DNA of 64,000 nucleotides. Origin: Pedobacter sp. HDW13. GTDB taxonomy: Bacteria; Bacteroidota; Bacteroidia; Sphingobacteriales; Sphingobacteriaceae. Shown here piece after piece: positions 28,137-35,060 of this stretch. The notes beneath the pieces are model-generated. The model saw nothing but the letters and a program-made list of their open reading frames with translations. It searched no databases and had not been told where the DNA came from. The DNA lies in the NCBI RefSeq assembly GCF_011303555.1, contig NZ_CP049868.1:4588001-4652000 (forward strand). Direction: 5' to 3'. The stretch's first letter is position 1, and each line of letters begins with the position of its first letter. The position numbers and the translations under genes were made by a program.

Positions 28137-29078
28137 CTAAACCGTCCGCGTAACCTCATCCAGTTTACTATAATCCATTACCATTTTACCAGCCTCGTTG
28201 TGGTGATACATTTTCTCAAAACGGGCGTCCATTTCAATTTCTTCATCCTGGTAGCTGGTGCGTGTGTGGATGGTTTGGGCAAAAGTATCATCGAAGGCCT
28301 TTAACATAACAAAAACCTCAACCTCTGCCAGCTGCAATTCGATAAGCGATTTTTCGAACAACGGACTTTCTTCATTAATTGGGTGCACTAAAGTCCAGTT
28401 TAAAGAAAGGATGCTTATTTTATCGCGTTCGAGATGAAGCGGGTAAAAACGCCTCACTTGTTTATCATCAACCATTTCGTTGTACGACATTACCATCTGC
28501 ACTTCTACTTCAATTAGCTGGTTGCGCCGTAAATTAACCAAACGGCACATTAAGCCATGACCACCCTCATAAGGGGCAATTACCATTTTCTTGCTGAAAC
28601 TAACTTTAGAAGTTGGCCGGCTAAAGCGCCCGTACAATAAACCGGTTGCCAAAGCAAAAGCGAGCAGGCCGAGCATACTTTCGAATGCTGCCAGTACGCT
28701 TGTTACAAAACCTTGTGGCGCAATGTGGCCATAACCAACGGTAGAGATGGTTTGTGCTGAAAAGAAAAAAGCATCGAAAAACTGATCGCGGAGGGTAAGG
28801 CCCTTTGCGCCAACTAAATTTTCAATCCCAATCAGGTTGTACAGAATGGCAAATAAAGTATTTACAAGGAGATAGGTTATGAGAATAACCAAAAAGAAAC
28901 GCGGCCAGCTCATGGTAACCAAACGCGTATAAGTATCATCGAACTTAAACCAGGGCAAGCCCGTACGCTCTATATTGGCCGAACCATCGGGATTGAGCAT
29001 ACGCTGATTTTTGGTTACCGGATTAGACCCGAAACCGAAATCATCATTAAACTGTACTTTTCTTTTGAAGAAAGACAT
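28137..29078 (-). CDS. Inward-rectifier (KirBac-type) potassium channel
   Basis: A 313-residue channel. An N-terminal slide-helix region ends at 'WPRFFLVILITYLLVNTLFAILYNLIG' (TM1), then the pore helix and selectivity filter 'TVGYGHIAPQG', TM2 'SVLAAFESMLGLLAFALATGLLYGRFSRP', and a beta-rich C-terminal cytoplasmic domain with 'LMCRLVNLRRNQLIEVEVQMVMSYNE' and 'LSLNWTLVHPINEESPL', as in KirBac1/3. It transports K+ across the inner membrane. It is divergent from the trp leader; the 60 bp between its start and the leader peptide contain the trp promoter. Confidence 0.93.
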   Translation of the reverse strand: MSFFKRKVQFNDDFGFGSNPVTKNQRMLNPDGSANIERTGLPWFKFDDTYTRLVTMSWPRFFLVILITYLLVNTLFAILYNLIGIENLVGAKGLTLRDQFFDAFFFSAQTISTVGYGHIAPQGFVTSVLAAFESMLGLLAFALATGLLYGRFSRPTSKVSFSKKMVIAPYEGGHGLMCRLVNLRRNQLIEVEVQMVMSYNEMVDDKQVRRFYPLHLERDKISILSLNWTLVHPINEESPLFEKSLIELQLAEVEVFVMLKAFDDTFAQTIHTRTSYQDEEIEMDARFEKMYHHNEAGKMVMDYSKLDEVTRTV

Positions 29079-29094
29079 ATATTTTTAGAAAGAT

Positions 29095-29126
29095 TTTGGA
29101 ATTTTAAAAAACTATATCAATATTTG
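29095..29126 (+). promoter_or_regulatory. Probable promoter of the trp leader/operon
   Basis: TTTG at 29095-29098, 20 bp, then AATATTTG at 29119-29126 (one mismatch to TAnnTTTG). It lies 12 bp before the leader peptide start. Confidence 0.55.
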
Positions 29127-29138
29127 CTTTATACAAAC

Positions 29139-29192
29139 ATGATAATTAAAAACTTAAATAACAATTGGTGGTGGCATAACGAAATTCGTTAG
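29139..29192 (+). CDS. trpL: trp operon leader peptide with three consecutive Trp codons
   Basis: A 17-codon open frame, MIIKNLNNNWWWHNEIR, ending TAG at 29190-29192. Three adjacent TGG codons (29166-29174) are highly improbable by chance in AT-rich DNA. They are followed by the nested hairpins expected of an attenuator and, after the intrinsic terminator at 29240-29269, by trpD. Ribosome stalling at the Trp codons when charged tRNA-Trp is scarce would cover the start of the AACGAA/TTCGTT hairpin (29178-29190) and free the following segment for antitermination. No Shine-Dalgarno is obvious, which is normal for Bacteroidota. Function is inferred from layout, with strong internal consistency. 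Confidence 0.88.
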   Translation: MIIKNLNNNWWWHNEIR

Positions 29193-29269
29193 GCAAATTC
29201 TATTGTTATATATTTTAAAATATTTTATACACAACGAAGAGGATTGCCCAAAAAGCAATCCTTTTTTTT
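29178..29269 (+). promoter_or_regulatory. trp transcription attenuator (alternative hairpins)
   Basis: Hairpin 1:2 is AACGAA (29178-29183) with TTCGTT (29185-29190). Segment GGCAA (29192-29196) can pair with TTGCC (29244-29248), which would open the terminator; a second option is TTCGTT with AACGAA at 29233-29238. The terminator stem is AGGATTGC (29240-29247) with GCAATCCT (29255-29262) and a run of eight T. This is the 1:2, 2:3, 3:4 logic of classical trp attenuation, read from the sequence by hand; folding energies were not computed. Confidence 0.8.
29240..29269 (+). terminator. Intrinsic terminator of the trp leader
   Basis: AGGATTGC-CCAAAAA-GCAATCCT followed by T8. It has no upstream plus-strand gene other than the leader peptide, so it acts as a premature terminator in front of trpD. 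Confidence 0.88.
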
Positions 29270-29297
29270 GTGGTATTTTTTAACAACGCCCCGTTTA

Positions 29298-29439
29298 GTG
29301 TCTTCACGGAACGGAGTTTAAATAAATGGTTCGTGAAGACACGAACCATAATGAAATAAAGATATAAATGAAAAATGAACCACAGATGGACACAGATACA
29401 CAGAGATTTTATCCGTGTTCATCCTTTTTATCTGTGGTT
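29298..29439. repeat. Two palindromic repeats between the trp attenuator and trpD
   Basis: The first is GTGTCTTCACG (29298-29308) with CGTGAAGACAC (29332-29342). The second is AACCACAGAT (29378-29387) with ATCTGTGGTT (29430-29439), enclosing 'ACACAGAT' and 'ATCCGTGTTCATCC', a dispersed repeat type seen in many bacteria. They occupy most of the space where trpE and trpG would be in a complete operon. Confidence 0.75.
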
Positions 29440-29459
29440 AAATAACATTGGCAATAAAC

Positions 29460-30449
29460 ATGAAAAAAATATTAAACCATTTATTCGAGAACAAGAGCTT
29501 TAGTAGGGAAGAGGCAAAAAACATACTGATCTCCATATCAGAAGGTGCTTTCAATTCTTCGCAAATTGCCGCTTTTATAACCGCTTATGCCATGCGCAAC
29601 ATTACCGTGCAGGAGTTACAGGGCTTTAGAGATGCCATGCTGGATATGTGCGTGAAAGTTAACCTTTCGGCTTACGAACTGATTGACCTTTGCGGTACCG
29701 GTGGCGATGGCAAAGACACTTTTAACATTTCTACCTTATCATCGTTTGTGGTGGCAGGTGCAGGTCATCATGTAGCCAAACATGGTAATTATGGTGTTTC
29801 CTCAGGCTGCGGTTCATCAAACGTAATGGAGTACCTGGGCTATAGTTTTACCAATGATGAGGATACTTTGAAACGCAATTTAGATGCCGCCGGTATTTGC
29901 TTTCTGCATGCACCACTTTTTAACCCGGCCATGAAAATAGTAGCGCCGATTAGAAAAGAGCTGGGCGTGAAAACCTTTTTCAATATGCTGGGACCAATGG
30001 TTAACCCGGGGCAACCCAGGCACCAGATGGTTGGCGTGTTTAGTTTAGAACTGGCCCGTTTATATGCCTATTTATATCAGGATACCGATAAAAACTATAC
30101 CATTATGCACGCGCTGGAGGGCTACGATGAAATTTCGCTAACCTGCGATGTGAAAACCTTTAGCAACAAAGGCGAACAGATTTTAACCCTCGATGATATG
30201 GGCTTTGAAAGGGTAGATGTAAATGCGATTAAAGGTGGCGATACGGTAGAATCATCAGCTAAAATATTTATGGATGTATTAAATGGTGAGGCAACAAGGG
30301 TACAGAACGATGTAGTGCTGTGCAACTCGGCACTGGCCATCAGGACCATAAAGCCTGAACAGTCATTCGCCGATTGTTATTACGAAGCTGAGGAATCGCT
30401 GATGAGCAAAAAAGCACTTAACAGTTTTAAACAACTACTGGCATGCTAA
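29460..30449 (+). CDS. trpD: Anthranilate phosphoribosyltransferase
   Basis: Second step of the tryptophan branch: anthranilate plus PRPP to phosphoribosylanthranilate. The 329-residue protein starts at the ATG at 29460 (an upstream TTG at 29448 is less likely). It has the N-terminal helical domain 'LFENKSFSREEAKNILISI', the PRPP site 'DLCGTGGDGKDTFNISTLSSFV', 'HGNYGVSSGCGSSNVMEYLGY', 'FLHAPLFNPAMKIVAPIRKELGVKTFFNMLGPMVNP' and 'LEGYDEISL'. It is the first gene after the attenuator and overlaps trpF by seven bases. No trpE/trpG lies upstream. Confidence 0.96.
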   Translation: MKKILNHLFENKSFSREEAKNILISISEGAFNSSQIAAFITAYAMRNITVQELQGFRDAMLDMCVKVNLSAYELIDLCGTGGDGKDTFNISTLSSFVVAGAGHHVAKHGNYGVSSGCGSSNVMEYLGYSFTNDEDTLKRNLDAAGICFLHAPLFNPAMKIVAPIRKELGVKTFFNMLGPMVNPGQPRHQMVGVFSLELARLYAYLYQDTDKNYTIMHALEGYDEISLTCDVKTFSNKGEQILTLDDMGFERVDVNAIKGGDTVESSAKIFMDVLNGEATRVQNDVVLCNSALAIRTIKPEQSFADCYYEAEESLMSKKALNSFKQLLAC

Positions 30450-31075
30450 AGTTAAAAGTTTGTGGCATGCGTTTGGCGGCAAATATTGCTGCGGTTGCAG
30501 AGCTGCAACCTGATTATTTGGGCTTTATCTTCTATGATAAATCGCCGAGATTAATCAGCGATGTTTCTGCAGAACTGATCAAATACATTCCTGCTGAAAT
30601 TAAAACCATTGGTGTTTTCGTAAATGAAGATATCGAAAAGGTAAAAGAGAAAGTAAGTACTTTTAAGTTGAAAGCCGTTCAGTTGCATGGGAACGAATCG
30701 CCGGAGTATTGTGCAGGGTTAAAGGCCGGTTTTCCAGATGTAGAGGTGATTAAAGCTTTTGGCATAGATGAAGACTTCGATTTTGCCGTTTTGGCAGCTT
30801 ACTTAGATGTAGCAGATTATTTTCTGTTCGATACCAAAACAAAAGCACATGGCGGATCGGGGAAAACATTTAATTGGTCTGTTTTAGACCGGTATACTTA
30901 TAACAAACCCTACTTTTTAAGCGGTGGAATTGATTTAGAACATGCCACAGCGATAAAAAATATAAGCGACGATCGTTTATATGCACTAGACATCAATAGC
31001 CGCTTCGAAACCGAGCCCGGGCTGAAAGATGCAGTGAAGATTAAAGAATTTATAAAAGAAATGAGCACGAAATAA
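30443..31075 (+). CDS. trpF: Phosphoribosylanthranilate isomerase
   Basis: Converts phosphoribosylanthranilate to CdRP (third tryptophan step). The 210-residue (beta/alpha)8 protein begins 'LKLKVCGMR' with the catalytic Cys, and has 'DYLGFIFYDKSPR', 'IGVFVNED', 'AVQLHGNESPEYC', the catalytic Asp in 'FLFDTKTKAHGGSGKTFNW', and 'PYFLSGGIDLEHA' for phosphate binding. The ATG lies inside the end of trpD (7-bp overlap), so translation is coupled. The normal intervening trpC is missing. Confidence 0.96.
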   Translation: MLKLKVCGMRLAANIAAVAELQPDYLGFIFYDKSPRLISDVSAELIKYIPAEIKTIGVFVNEDIEKVKEKVSTFKLKAVQLHGNESPEYCAGLKAGFPDVEVIKAFGIDEDFDFAVLAAYLDVADYFLFDTKTKAHGGSGKTFNWSVLDRYTYNKPYFLSGGIDLEHATAIKNISDDRLYALDINSRFETEPGLKDAVKIKEFIKEMSTK

Positions 31076-31110
31076 TGTCATCATGAAGTTGATTAAAATA
31101 TAAGTTGATC

Positions 31111-31180
31111 CGTCATTCCCAACTTGATTGGGAATCGTAATGCATGTGCTTTGAGATTCCCCGCCTGCGCGGGAATGACG
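31111..31180. repeat. Palindromic repeat GTCATTCCC...GGGAATGAC in the trpF-trpB gap
   Basis: The ends are CGTCATTCCC and GGGAATGACG, with internal AACTTGATTGGGAATC and GAGATTCCCCGCCTGCGC. It fills most of the 151-bp trpF-trpB gap. Confidence 0.85.
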
Positions 31181-31226
31181 ACTTATCTTTAAAAGCTATC
31201 GATGTGACAATTTAGTAGAAAAGAAA

Positions 31227-32408
31227 ATGAAATACAAAGTAAACGAAAAAGGATATTACGGAGATTTTGGAGGCGCTTACATCCCCGAAATGCTTTATCC
31301 GAACGTAGAAGAATTGCGTCAAAACTATTTAAAGATTATTGATGATGCCGATTTTCAAAAGGAATTTCATCAATTGTTAAAAGATTATGTTGGGCGCCCT
31401 TCGCCACTGTATCTGGCAAAAAGATACTCTGAAAAGTACGGCGCTAATATTTTTCTTAAAAGAGAAGATTTAAACCACACCGGTGCGCACAAGATCAACA
31501 ATACCATCGGACAGATTTTGCTGGCCGAAAAACTGGGTAAAAAGCGGATTATCGCCGAAACAGGTGCTGGTCAGCATGGTGTAGCTACCGCAACGGTTTG
31601 TGCTTTGCGTAACCTGGAGTGTGTAATTTATATGGGCGAGGTAGATATCGAACGCCAGGCACCAAACGTAGCCCGCATGAAAATGCTGGGTGCAAAGGTA
31701 GTTCCGGCAAGTTCGGGTAGTAAAACCTTAAAAGATGCCACTAACGAGGCTATGCGCGATTGGATTAACAATCCGGTTGATACGCATTACATTATCGGTT
31801 CGGTAGTTGGACCACATCCTTACCCTGATATGGTGGCTATTTTTCAATCGATCATCTCAGAAGAAACCAAAAAACAGTTAATAGAGCAAACCGGAAGCGA
31901 TCAACCTGATTACGTTTTAGCTTGTGTAGGTGGTGGTAGCAATGCCATGGGCATGTTCTATCATTTTATGGATGATGAAAATGTGAAACTAATTGCTGTA
32001 GAAGCTGCGGGTAAGGGTGTTTCGAGTGGATTTTCGGCCGCAACAACTTATTTAGGTAAGGAAGGCGTTTTACACGGTAGCCGAAGTATTTTAATGCAAA
32101 CAGAAGACGGGCAGGTGGTAGAGCCGCATTCGGTTTCTGCCGGACTGGATTATCCGGGTATTGGTCCGCAACATGCCCATTTGTTTAAAACAGGTCGCGG
32201 GCGATATGTTTCTATTACCGACGAAGAAAGTTTAGAAGCGGGTTTATTGTGTACGCAACTGGAAGGGATTATTCCGGCGATTGAAAGCGCACACGCATTG
32301 GCTTACCTCGAAAAAATGGAATTTAAAGGAGGCGAAAATGTAGTGGTTTGCCTATCTGGCCGTGGCGACAAGGATCTGGATACTTATATTAAGTACTTTA
32401 ATTTATAG
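31227..32408 (+). CDS. trpB: Tryptophan synthase beta chain
   Basis: Condenses indole with serine. The 393-residue PLP enzyme has '[13 protein letters not shown]', the PLP lysine Lys89 in '[15 protein letters not shown]', '[27 protein letters not shown]', the phosphate loop '[15 protein letters not shown]', and '[17 protein letters not shown]'. Sequence and length are those of the TrpB1 type that works with TrpA. It is separated from trpF and trpA by palindromic repeats but transcribed in the same direction. Confidence 0.97.
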   Translation: MKYKVNEKGYYGDFGGAYIPEMLYPNVEELRQNYLKIIDDADFQKEFHQLLKDYVGRPSPLYLAKRYSEKYGANIFLKREDLNHTGAHKINNTIGQILLAEKLGKKRIIAETGAGQHGVATATVCALRNLECVIYMGEVDIERQAPNVARMKMLGAKVVPASSGSKTLKDATNEAMRDWINNPVDTHYIIGSVVGPHPYPDMVAIFQSIISEETKKQLIEQTGSDQPDYVLACVGGGSNAMGMFYHFMDDENVKLIAVEAAGKGVSSGFSAATTYLGKEGVLHGSRSILMQTEDGQVVEPHSVSAGLDYPGIGPQHAHLFKTGRGRYVSITDEESLEAGLLCTQLEGIIPAIESAHALAYLEKMEFKGGENVVVCLSGRGDKDLDTYIKYFNL

Positions 32409-32413
32409 AAAGC

Positions 32414-32499
32414 CGTCATTGCGAGGCACGAAGCAATCTTAATGCTTTGGGTTAACGTGTAGCGATTGTAGTAGGATTGCTTCGTGCCTCGCAATGACG
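32414..32499. repeat. Palindromic repeat GTCATTGCGAGG...CCTCGCAATGAC between trpB and trpA
   Basis: The ends CGTCATTGCGAGGCACGAAGC and GCTTCGTGCCTCGCAATGACG are 21-bp perfect complements. The right end runs into the first codons of the longer trpA reading frame. Confidence 0.88.
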
Positions 32500-32514
32500 A
32501 AAATGATAGAAAAA

Positions 32515-33282
32515 ATGAACAGAATTAAACAACTCTTCCAGGAGAAGAAAAATATATTATCAATTTACTATACCGCTGGTTACCCTAACCTAGGCGATAC
32601 CATTCAGATTGCTGAGGCCTTGCAAAAATCGGGTGCTGATATCCTGGAAATCGGATTTCCTTATTCGGATCCTGTTGCCGATGGTCCGGTGATTCAGGCG
32701 AGCAGCAAGCAATCTTTAGATCAGGGTATGACCTTAAAGGTGCTTTTCGAACAGCTTAAAGATTTACGTAAAAATGTTACCATCCCTGTTTTACTGATGG
32801 GTTATGTAAACCCTGTGCTGCAGTTTGGTGTAGAAAATTTTTGTAAGGCTTGCGCCGAAGTAGGGGTAGATGGTTGTATTGTGCCCGATTTACCGATGGC
32901 GGAATATGAGGAGCTTTATCAGGATTGCTTTGAACAACACAACCTGAGCAATGTATTTCTGATTACGCCACAAACGGCAGAAGAGCGCATCCATAAAATT
33001 GACGGCTTAACCAATGGATTTATTTATTTGTTATCATCGTCGGCTACAACAGGTAAGAATTTAGAAGTGGGCAATACCACCGAAGCTTATTTTAGCCGTA
33101 TAAAAGAGATGAACCTGAAAAATCCGACTATGATTGGCTTCGGGATCAGCGATAAACAAACTTTCGATAAAGCCTGCTCGTACGCGAATGGTGCAATTAT
33201 CGGTACTGCTTTCGTTAAAGCTATTGCTGATGGCAATTTAGAAGAAAGTGTAAGTAGTTTTATGAAGAAGTTTAGGGACTAA
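32515..33282 (+). CDS. trpA: Tryptophan synthase alpha chain
   Basis: Cleaves indole-3-glycerol phosphate and channels indole to TrpB. I chose the ATG at 32515 ('MNRIKQLFQEKKN...'), because in-frame starts at 32494 and 32503 lie in or next to the inserted repeat. The 255-residue barrel has the catalytic Glu and Asp in 'ILEIGFPYSDPVADGPVIQ', 'VLLMGYVNPVLQFG', 'DGCIVPDLPMAE', 'FIYLLSSSATTGK' and 'IGFGISDKQTFDKA'. It is the last gene of the trp operon. Confidence 0.96.
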   Translation: MNRIKQLFQEKKNILSIYYTAGYPNLGDTIQIAEALQKSGADILEIGFPYSDPVADGPVIQASSKQSLDQGMTLKVLFEQLKDLRKNVTIPVLLMGYVNPVLQFGVENFCKACAEVGVDGCIVPDLPMAEYEELYQDCFEQHNLSNVFLITPQTAEERIHKIDGLTNGFIYLLSSSATTGKNLEVGNTTEAYFSRIKEMNLKNPTMIGFGISDKQTFDKACSYANGAIIGTAFVKAIADGNLEESVSSFMKKFRD

Positions 33283-33304
33283 TGTTTTCTCTTTTTCTAT
33301 AAAT

Positions 33305-33401
33305 CGTCATTGCGAGGAGGAACGACGAAGCAATCTTTTATACTGGTAATCTTTGCTAAAAAGATTGCTTCGTCGGCTGAAAAAGCCTTCTCGCAATGAC
33401 G
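33305..33401. repeat. Palindromic GTCATTGCGAGG repeat between trpA and a GNAT gene
   Basis: The ends are CGTCATTGCGAGGAGG and CCTTCTCGCAATGACG, with inner arms CGACGAAGCAATCTT and AAGATTGCTTCGTCG. It lies between convergent genes and may terminate both. Confidence 0.85.
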
Positions 33402-33416
33402 AAATCTCGAAAGAAT

Positions 33417-33854
33417 TTATCTATTTACCCAATCGGCATAAGTCATTTCGAATTTTACTTCACCTTTATTTACCATACCTGCTTTTTGCCAGCCTTGCCT
33501 GGTGTAAAATTCTTCGGCACAGGTATTAGGCGATGTACCCAACCATACGGTTTCGTGGGTTTGTTCGAAATACCAATCCATCATTAGCTTGTGCAGTGCT
33601 TTACCAATGCCTTTGCCTTCGTATTCCGGACGGAGAAACAAGGCCCAGATATTATGCTCCTGTAAATCTACAATTGAAAAGCCAATCACTTTACCATCTA
33701 CTTCGCATATCCAGCCTTTACCACGGCGGGTAATAAAGTCTTCACAATCGGCATTGGTTACCAAAGCAGGGTTGGATAGCGTGTTTTCTTTAACGGTATG
33801 CCTTACCACCTGAATTTGCGGAATGTCGGTTATGGCTGCTTCGCGGTATATCAT
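33417..33854 (-). CDS. GNAT-family N-acetyltransferase
   Basis: A 145-residue GNAT protein: 'YREAAITDIPQIQVVRHTVKENTL' at the start, 'GWICEVDGKVIGFSIVDLQEHNIWALFLRPEYEGKGIGKALHKLM' with the acetyl-CoA loop (E-G-K-G-I-G-K-A), and 'VWLGTSPNTCAEEFYTRQGWQKAGM'. It has no signal peptide. The acceptor substrate is unknown. It is convergent with trpA. Confidence 0.9.
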   Translation of the reverse strand: MIYREAAITDIPQIQVVRHTVKENTLSNPALVTNADCEDFITRRGKGWICEVDGKVIGFSIVDLQEHNIWALFLRPEYEGKGIGKALHKLMMDWYFEQTHETVWLGTSPNTCAEEFYTRQGWQKAGMVNKGEVKFEMTYADWVNR

Positions 33855-34312
33855 GATACTAAGATAATGGATTTAGGAAATGATTGAATGTCAAATTTTG
33901 AGTGATTGAATTATGAATGATTGAATTGTGAATTTTGAGTGATTGAATGTTTCAGACATGGTGGCATAAAATAATGTTAATTAAAATTCTTACGTGTACT
34001 AAGTTGTCTGAAGTGGTGATAAAAGCTTAAAGTAAATTTTACCACCTAAAGATTTAGCTTCGCTGAGCACTGCGTGGTTCTCGGCTCCGTTGCTCTGCGC
34101 TCGAAATGACGATCCGAGAAGGTGGTGTAAGGCTATTGGCAGAGCTATACTGACAAAAGATCACTGCCATGACTTATCCTGAATGTCTGCTTGTCAGGCT
34201 CTAAAAATTAGGATAAAAATATTCGTTAGGATATTAATAAAACTGAAAAACCTCATTTAAATGCAATAGGAGTACTTTTTAACGTCGCAAAATTCTATAT
34301 GACAATTGCATG

Positions 34313-34343
34313 ATTGTGAATTCTGGAATTGGTTCTACATTTG
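34313..34343 (+). promoter_or_regulatory. Promoter of the tetR-efflux operon
   Basis: ATTG at 34313-34316, exactly 19 bp, then TACATTTG at 34336-34343, matching the -33 TTG / -7 TAnnTTTG consensus. It is followed immediately by an operator-like palindrome. Confidence 0.75.
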
Positions 34344-34357
34344 CTTAACGGTGTTAG
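34344..34357 (+). promoter_or_regulatory. Operator-like site at the tetR start point
   Basis: CTTAACGGTGTTAG matches 10 of the 13 central positions of the palindrome TTAACACTGTTAA found downstream of tetR. It lies one base after the -7 box, where a repressor would block transcription. Confidence 0.55.
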
Positions 34358-34382
34358 ATTATTTACACCTTATATTCCAGTC

Positions 34383-34988
34383 ATGGGAAGCAAAGAAAGA
34401 ATACTACGTTTAAAAGATGAAACCAGAACAAAAATTCTGGATGCTGCCTTGAACATTGTTCAAACAGAAGGCTGGCAGGCATTGAGTATGCGTAAAATTG
34501 CCGATCAGATCGAATATACTGCACCGATTATTTACGAATATTTTTCGAACAAAGAAGGAATCCTGCTCGAGTTAACCAGAAGAGGTTACCTGATGCTGGC
34601 CAAAGACATCCGCGAAGCGCGCGACCAACATGAAGCACCTGCTGACCAGATGGAAGCGATGTGGATTGCCTACTGGAATTTCGCCTTTGCCCACAAAGAA
34701 TTTTATCAGTTGATGTACGGTGTGGATATGGTTTGTTGCACTGTTAAGAATTCGTTGCCCGAAGCAGAAAATGTAGGGCACATGCTTGGCGATGTAATTG
34801 AATCATTATTCGATAAAAAACCGGTATCAGACGATGATATCTGTAGAAAGTACTACACCTATTGGTCGATTATACACGGTTTGATATCCATCAACCTGGT
34901 ACGCCCCGACGGGAGAACAACCAACGAGCTGAACCAGCAAATTTTAAAAGACGCTATTAAGGGAATTACCTTATCTATTAATAGTTAA
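34383..34988 (+). CDS. TetR-family transcriptional regulator of the RND efflux operon
   Basis: A 201-residue repressor. I start it at the ATG at 34383; a TTG 54 bp upstream overlaps the promoter. The N-terminal helix-turn-helix is 'RTKILDAALNIVQTEGWQALSMRKIADQIEYTAPIIYEYFSNKEGILLEL', followed by an all-helical ligand domain ('MWIAYWNFAFAHKEFYQLMYGV'). It precedes, on the same strand, genes for a periplasmic adaptor, RND pump and outer-membrane channel. Nearby palindromes (TTTAACA-C-TGTTAAA) are its likely binding sites. The inducer is unknown. Confidence 0.93.
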   Translation: MGSKERILRLKDETRTKILDAALNIVQTEGWQALSMRKIADQIEYTAPIIYEYFSNKEGILLELTRRGYLMLAKDIREARDQHEAPADQMEAMWIAYWNFAFAHKEFYQLMYGVDMVCCTVKNSLPEAENVGHMLGDVIESLFDKKPVSDDDICRKYYTYWSIIHGLISINLVRPDGRTTNELNQQILKDAIKGITLSINS

Positions 34989-35003
34989 TTTTTTTTTACC
35001 CTG

Positions 35004-35024
35004 CTATTTAACACTGTTAAATAG
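35004..35024. promoter_or_regulatory. Perfect palindromic operator between tetR and the adaptor gene
   Basis: CTATTTAACA, a central C, then TGTTAAATAG: ten-base arms with no mismatch, typical of a TetR-family operator. Its core recurs inside the start of the next gene and, degenerate, at the tetR promoter. Confidence 0.8.
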
Positions 35025-35060
35025 TTTATACATCTTAAATCCATTATAATTTAAAATCAT

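Larger units (their letters stand above)
33855..34382. other. Intergenic region before the efflux operon
   Basis: Contains a degenerate tandem stretch at about 33872-33952 made of repeated TGATTGAAT units, a TCGAAATGACGA-type repeat at 34050-34112, and the tetR promoter with an operator-like palindrome (34313-34357). No gene seen. Confidence 0.65.
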
